Assembly: GCA_910580015.1 (NCBI GenBank) | Contig: CAJTVT010000049.1 | Span: forward strand, 1-17,612 | Reading direction: 5' to 3' | From: an uncultured Lachnospiraceae bacterium | Lineage (GTDB): Bacteria > Bacillota > Clostridia > Lachnospirales > Lachnospiraceae | DNA: 17,612 nt | Part shown: positions 13,847 to 17,612 of the stretch, piece after piece | Position numbering within the stretch: position 1 is the stretch's first letter | Layout: each line of letters opens with the position of its first letter | Translations under genes and position numbers: made by a program | The notes under the pieces: model-generated | Database searches by the model: none | What the model was told of the DNA's origin: nothing | What the model saw: only the letters and a program-made list of their open reading frames with translations

Positions 13847-16756
13847 TTAGCGCGGCACTTCTACCATTGTATAGGCCTCCACCACATCAAGTTCTTGTAT
13901 TTCATTAAAGCCTTCAAATACCAGTCCGCATTCATACCCCGTCTTCACTTCTTTCACATCGTCCTTAAAACGTTTCAAAGATGCAAGATCGCCCTCAAAA
14001 ATCTGCTCGCCTTCTCTGGAAATACGTACTTTACAGCCTCTTTGGAATACACCATCCAGTATATAGGAACCTGCAATATTGCCCACACCGGAAGCTTTGA
14101 ATATCTGACGGATCTCTGCATGACCTAATACCTTCTCTTCAAATACTGGATCCAACATTCCCTTCATGGCTGCCTGCACATCTTCAATCGCATTGTAAAT
14201 TACCTTGTACAGTCTCATATCCACGCCTTCTCTTTCGGCTGTTGCTTTTGCCGTTGCATCAGGACGTACATTGAAACCGATGATAATCGCATTGGATGCA
14301 GATGCTAGACTTACATCAGACTCATTGATAGCTCCAACTCCGCCATGGATTACTTTTACCACCACTTCCTCATCAGACAGTTTTATCAAACTCTGTTTCA
14401 CAGCCTCCACAGAACCTTGCACATCTGCTTTGACAATGATTGGAAGTTCTTTGATGTTTCCTGACTGAATTTGTGAGAACAGGTCATCCAGTGACATCCT
14501 GGTCTTGGTATCCTCCAGCATTTTTTCCCGTCCTTCCGAAATAAAGGTATCTGCAAAACTTTTAGCTTCTTTCTCTGAATCCATACATACAAAGATTTCC
14601 CCAGCATTGGGTACATTATTCAATCCTAATATTTCCACTGGTGTAGAGGGACCTGCTTCTTTCACCCTTCTGCCTGTATCATCAATCATAGCTCTGACTT
14701 TGCCATAACAACTTCCGCATGCAACTGGCTGCCCTACCTTTAAGGTTCCCTTTTGTACCAAAATAGTTGCCACAGAACCGCGTCCCTTATCAAGCTGTGC
14801 CTCAATCACAAGTCCTCTTGCATTACGTTTGGGATTTGCTTTTAACTCACTAATTTCCGCTGTCAACAGTACCATTTCTAACAAATTGTTAATTCCTTCA
14901 TGGGTATGTGCTGACACTGGCACAAAAATAGTACTACCACCCCAATCTTCCGGAATCAGCTCATATTCTGCCAGCTCCTGTTTTACACGTTCAATATTTG
15001 CGCTGGGCTTATCAATCTTGTTAATTGCCACAATAATTTCCACTCCTGCAGCTTTGGCGTGGCTGATCGCTTCCACTGTCTGAGGCATCACACCGTCATC
15101 TGCTGCTACCACCAAAATTGCAATATCTGTCGCATTGGCTCCTCGCATACGCATAGCAGTAAACGCCTCATGTCCTGGCGTGTCAAGAAATGTAATTTTC
15201 TCCCCATTGCACTCTACCATATAAGCACCGATATGCTGTGTAATTCCACCTGCTTCTTTGTCAATCACATGCGTATCACGGATTGCATCCAGCAGAGAAG
15301 TCTTTCCATGGTCTACGTGTCCCATAACACAAACTACAGGAGGACGTTTTACCTGAACAGCTTCTTCTTCCTCTTCCTCCTTCAAAAGCTCCGCAATCAC
15401 ATCCACTTTCTCTTCCATCTCACAGATACAATTAAATTCCAGAGCAATCTCTTCTGCTGATGCAAAATCGATTTCACTGTTCACGGTTACCAAATTTCCT
15501 TGTAAAAAGAGCTTTTTGATAATCACAGAAGATTGAACCTTCATCCGTTCAGAAAGCTCACGGATAGTCATCTTCTCTGGAAGGGTGATCGTTTTGATTG
15601 TTTCTTCCTCTTTCTGACGTACTTGTGGCGCTGGCTGCTGGTTTTTCTTTCCTCTCGTCTTCTTCTCCAGATTATCAAAGCGTTCTTTTTTCTTACCCAT
15701 CAGTTCTTTTTCATGGCGCTGGCTGTTTCCCTTTCGATTATCGCGCTCACGGCTCTCTTTGCCTCTTACTTCATCCATTGATGAAGACGGATTATTTTGA
15801 TTCAGTTTGTTGATCTCCTGTTCGAAACGATTTCTCTGACCACCACGTGCATTTTGATAATTCCTATTATTTCTATCCCCTTGGGGTCTGCTGTTTCTAT
15901 CACCCTGGGGCCTGTTATTTCTATCCCCTTGCGGTCTGCCAGTTCTATCACCCTGAGGTCTATTATTTCTGTCCCCTTGTGGTCTGCCAGTTCTGTCACC
16001 CTGAGGTCTATTATTCCTGTCCCCTTGCGGTCTGCCAGTTCTGTCACCCTGAGGTCTGTTATTTCTATCGCCTTGGGACCTGTTATTTCTGTCACTCTGG
16101 GGCCTTACTGGTCTTTCTTCTTGCATTCTGACATTCTGTTCTCCCTGCGTTCTTGACAACTTCTCCTCCTTTGTCCTATTCCGGTCTCCCTGAATTTCAT
16201 CACTCTTTGGTCTAAACGGATGCTCCCCTGAACCCCTCTCATTTTGATTTTTAGCTGGACGTTCTCCAAACGCTCTGTCACCCTGAGGTTTTGGACGCTC
16301 ACCCTGAGGTTTTGCTGGGCGATCTCCTGGAACCCTTACTGGACGCTTCTTTGCTGTTTTACTGTTCTGTGGATTATATACTGAAGTGATACTTGATTTT
16401 TTTCTGGGTCGTTCTGGAACTTTTACAGAAACGGCTTCTCCCTTTCCTTCTTCTCTTTCTCTCATAGTTTTTGCTGGTTCTCCTTTATTCTCGTTCTGTG
16501 CTGGCTCTTTGGCAGAGACTTTAACAGAAGTCTCCCTGTTTTGGGATTTTGCGGAAGACTCTTTGGAATCTGTATCTTTTGCAGATGGCCTTGATTTGTC
16601 CGACGAAAACCGCTTTCTCACCATGGAGATAATATCATCCTCAATGGAGCTGCTCGCCACCTTGCCTGTAATATTTTTCTCTTCCAAAAACTGGATAATC
16701 ACTTTTGATTGTATATCTAATTCATTTGCTAGTTCTCGCACTCTGATTTTTGCCAT
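13847..16756 (-). CDS. infB: Translation initiation factor IF-2
   Basis: This GTPase brings initiator fMet-tRNA to the ribosome. It has 969 residues, at the long end for the family. An IF2_N domain lies at about 1-52 and a second at about 392-445. Between them is a disordered, charged linker (about 53-390) containing a repeat block. The G domain motifs are GHVDHGKT (479-486), DTPGHE (525-530), NKID (579-582) and SAH (615-617); domains II, III and the tRNA-binding IV follow (GYECGLVFEGFNEIQ near the end). GGAGG precedes the ATG at 16756, 16 nt after ylxQ. Confidence 0.98.
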   Translation of the reverse strand: MAKIRVRELANELDIQSKVIIQFLEEKNITGKVASSSIEDDIISMVRKRFSSDKSRPSAKDTDSKESSAKSQNRETSVKVSAKEPAQNENKGEPAKTMREREEGKGEAVSVKVPERPRKKSSITSVYNPQNSKTAKKRPVRVPGDRPAKPQGERPKPQGDRAFGERPAKNQNERGSGEHPFRPKSDEIQGDRNRTKEEKLSRTQGEQNVRMQEERPVRPQSDRNNRSQGDRNNRPQGDRTGRPQGDRNNRPQGDRTGRPQGDRNNRPQGDRTGRPQGDRNNRPQGDRNSRPQGDRNNRNYQNARGGQRNRFEQEINKLNQNNPSSSMDEVRGKESRERDNRKGNSQRHEKELMGKKKERFDNLEKKTRGKKNQQPAPQVRQKEEETIKTITLPEKMTIRELSERMKVQSSVIIKKLFLQGNLVTVNSEIDFASAEEIALEFNCICEMEEKVDVIAELLKEEEEEEAVQVKRPPVVCVMGHVDHGKTSLLDAIRDTHVIDKEAGGITQHIGAYMVECNGEKITFLDTPGHEAFTAMRMRGANATDIAILVVAADDGVMPQTVEAISHAKAAGVEIIVAINKIDKPSANIERVKQELAEYELIPEDWGGSTIFVPVSAHTHEGINNLLEMVLLTAEISELKANPKRNARGLVIEAQLDKGRGSVATILVQKGTLKVGQPVACGSCYGKVRAMIDDTGRRVKEAGPSTPVEILGLNNVPNAGEIFVCMDSEKEAKSFADTFISEGREKMLEDTKTRMSLDDLFSQIQSGNIKELPIIVKADVQGSVEAVKQSLIKLSDEEVVVKVIHGGVGAINESDVSLASASNAIIIGFNVRPDATAKATAEREGVDMRLYKVIYNAIEDVQAAMKGMLDPVFEEKVLGHAEIRQIFKASGVGNIAGSYILDGVFQRGCKVRISREGEQIFEGDLASLKRFKDDVKEVKTGYECGLVFEGFNEIQELDVVEAYTMVEVPR
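15863..16111 (-). repeat. In-frame 24/48-bp repeats inside infB
   Basis: Codons about 216-298 of infB encode repeated 8-residue units. RNNRPQGD and RTGRPQGD alternate to form a 16-residue (48-bp) period, with imperfect copies at both ends. The DNA copies differ mainly at third positions, showing that the protein repeat is kept under selection or is expanding in frame. The segment is basic and polar and should be disordered. Confidence 0.92.
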
Positions 16757-16772
16757 ACTTTCACTACCTCCG

Positions 16773-17093
16773 CTATTCTGTTTTCACTGCTATTTTCAAT
16801 TTCTCTTCAAGACTGTTTGCAAATCCCGGATCCAGTACCGCCAAAGATGCTCGAAACTGTCTGCCGATTGCATTTCCCAACATTTCTTTTGATGCATACA
16901 AATATATGGGAATCTCATAAAAGGAACATTTGTCTCGGAACATCTTTTTCGTATTTTCTGAAGCTTCTTCAGACACGATCACAAGAAAAGCTTTGCCGGA
17001 CTTAATTGCTTTTTCTGTAGAAAATTCTCCGCTGACTATTTTTCCTGCCTTTGCCGCCAGCCCAAGCATAGATAAAATCCTATCCTTTTGCAA
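16773..17093 (-). CDS. ylxQ: L7Ae-family ribosomal protein YlxQ
   Basis: This is a 106-residue K-turn RNA-binding protein of the L7Ae/L30e/S12e/Gadd45 family. The opening LSMLGLAAKAGKIVSGEFSTE and the middle FLVIVSEEASENTKKMF are characteristic. Its exact role is unclear in Firmicutes; K-turn RNA binding is the family property. The start is a TTG at 17093, preceded by AAGGAG and GGAGAG; a later ATG at about 17069 would remove the conserved amino end. It overlaps ylxR by 14 bp and is 16 nt from infB. Confidence 0.92.
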   Translation of the reverse strand: MQKDRILSMLGLAAKAGKIVSGEFSTEKAIKSGKAFLVIVSEEASENTKKMFRDKCSFYEIPIYLYASKEMLGNAIGRQFRASLAVLDPGFANSLEEKLKIAVKTE

Positions 17094-17352
17094 TTCTCTC
17101 CATCTCCTTTGTCAAAGTATCTATTACCTCTCCCGGTATGGCAGTTTTCAGAGAACGTTCCAGACCTTTCGTCTTAATCGCCTGTGCAAGGCATTCTCCA
17201 TCTGGACATATATATGCTCCTCTGCCATTTTTTTTTCCTGTTGTATCCAGAAGAATTTCATTTTCTGCATTTTTAATGATACGAAGCATGTCTTTTTTCT
17301 GTTTCATTTCTCGACATCCGACACATTGACGCATGGGAATTTTTTTATTCAT
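17080..17352 (-). CDS. rnpM: YlxR/RnpM, RNase P modulator
   Basis: This is a 90-residue DUF448 (YlxR) protein, reported in Bacillus as a modulator of RNase P. The family marks are MRQCVGCREMKQKKDMLRI at 7-25, with a Cys-x2-Cys pair, and GRGAYIC at 43-49. The ATG at 17352 lies inside the end of nusA (8-bp overlap) with GAGG about 9 nt upstream, and the 3' end overlaps ylxQ by 14 bp. This tight packing suggests coupled translation of the three genes. Confidence 0.95.
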   Translation of the reverse strand: MNKKIPMRQCVGCREMKQKKDMLRIIKNAENEILLDTTGKKNGRGAYICPDGECLAQAIKTKGLERSLKTAIPGEVIDTLTKEMERIAKG

Positions 17353-17612
17353 AAGATTTTTCCTCTTCTATAAAATCCTCTGCACTGGATTCTTCCCTGT
17401 CTAAATCTACAAATTCTTCTGTTGAGGATTCCTCATATGCTTCTTCATTTCCTCCTGTGTATTCTTCTCCATATTCTTCGTCTTCTGTAAAATCTTCCTC
17501 GTATTCCTCATACTCTTCATAATCATTCTCATAATCCATAAAATCTCCGGCTTCCCTCGCCTGGGTCTCACTCTTGATGTCAATCTTAAATCCCGTCAGT
17601 CTTGCCGCAAGA
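17345..17612 (-). CDS. nusA: Transcription factor NusA, 3' part only
   Basis: Only the last 88 codons are in the window; the gene continues past the right edge. The first visible residues, LAARLTGFKIDIKSETQARE, are the end of the second KH domain of NusA, which binds RNA during pausing, termination and antitermination. A tail of about 64 residues follows in which half the residues are Glu or Asp, with many Tyr. The stop (17347-17345) overlaps ylxR. Identity rests on the KH2 end and on the standard nusA-ylxR order. Confidence 0.93.
   Translation of the reverse strand, partial: LAARLTGFKIDIKSETQAREAGDFMDYENDYEEYEEYEEDFTEDEEYGEEYTGGNEEAYEESSTEEFVDLDREESSAEDFIEEEKSYE

Noticed and set aside
15797..16156. 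Plus-strand open frame of 119 codons rich in Ser/Leu/Arg repeats
   Set aside because: It is the antisense of the repeat block in infB; its regularity comes from the 24/48-bp repeats and it has no ribosome binding site.

Overview
The window is a low-GC Firmicutes chromosome segment, most likely from a spore-forming gut Lachnospiraceae (Clostridia). The reasons are the conserved nusA-ylxR-ylxQ-infB-rbfA-nrnA-truB-ribF order, a full-length Spo0A with 0A boxes upstream, strong AGGAGG ribosome binding sites, and a DUF5688 protein, a family I associate mainly with Lachnospiraceae. The family-level assignment is inference; no rRNA or tRNA gene is present to fix it.

Left part, plus strand (about 159-4736). 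A consensus sigma-A promoter (TTGACA, 16 bp, TATAAT) leads into a five-gene operon: an XRE/cupin regulator, then potA, potB, potC and potD, a complete spermidine/putrescine-type ABC importer with ATPase, two permeases and a lipoprotein receptor. A 13-bp-stem hairpin follows potD. A separate plus-strand gene, 4872-5789, encodes a DUF5688 protein of unknown function.

Middle (about 5790-8846). The convergent gap between the DUF5688 gene and glgA holds four copies of a 67-bp tandem repeat in an ABAB arrangement. Next, on the minus strand, are glgA (glycogen synthase) and spo0A (sporulation master regulator), with spo0A transcribed first and only 27 nt between them. The roughly 430-bp spo0A upstream region carries one perfect 0A box on each strand, a third near-match and a candidate sigma-A promoter.

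Right part, minus strand (17612 down to about 8771). The genes run nusA (3' part only), ylxR/rnpM, ylxQ, infB, rbfA, nrnA, truB, ribF and a Na+/phosphate cotransporter with a PhoU-like tail, closed by a hairpin terminator. Overlaps (nusA/ylxR 8 bp, ylxR/ylxQ 14 bp, nrnA/truB 4 bp) and short gaps suggest one long transcription, translation and tRNA-modification operon with riboflavin kinase and a phosphate transporter at its end. The IF2 gene has a large disordered insert built of 8-residue RNNRPQGD/RTGRPQGD units.

Most of the window is ordinary housekeeping and transport DNA. The least explained items are the 67-bp repeat array, the DUF5688 gene and the close spo0A-glgA coupling. I see no clear evidence for a previously undescribed multi-gene system, CRISPR array, insertion sequence or prophage.
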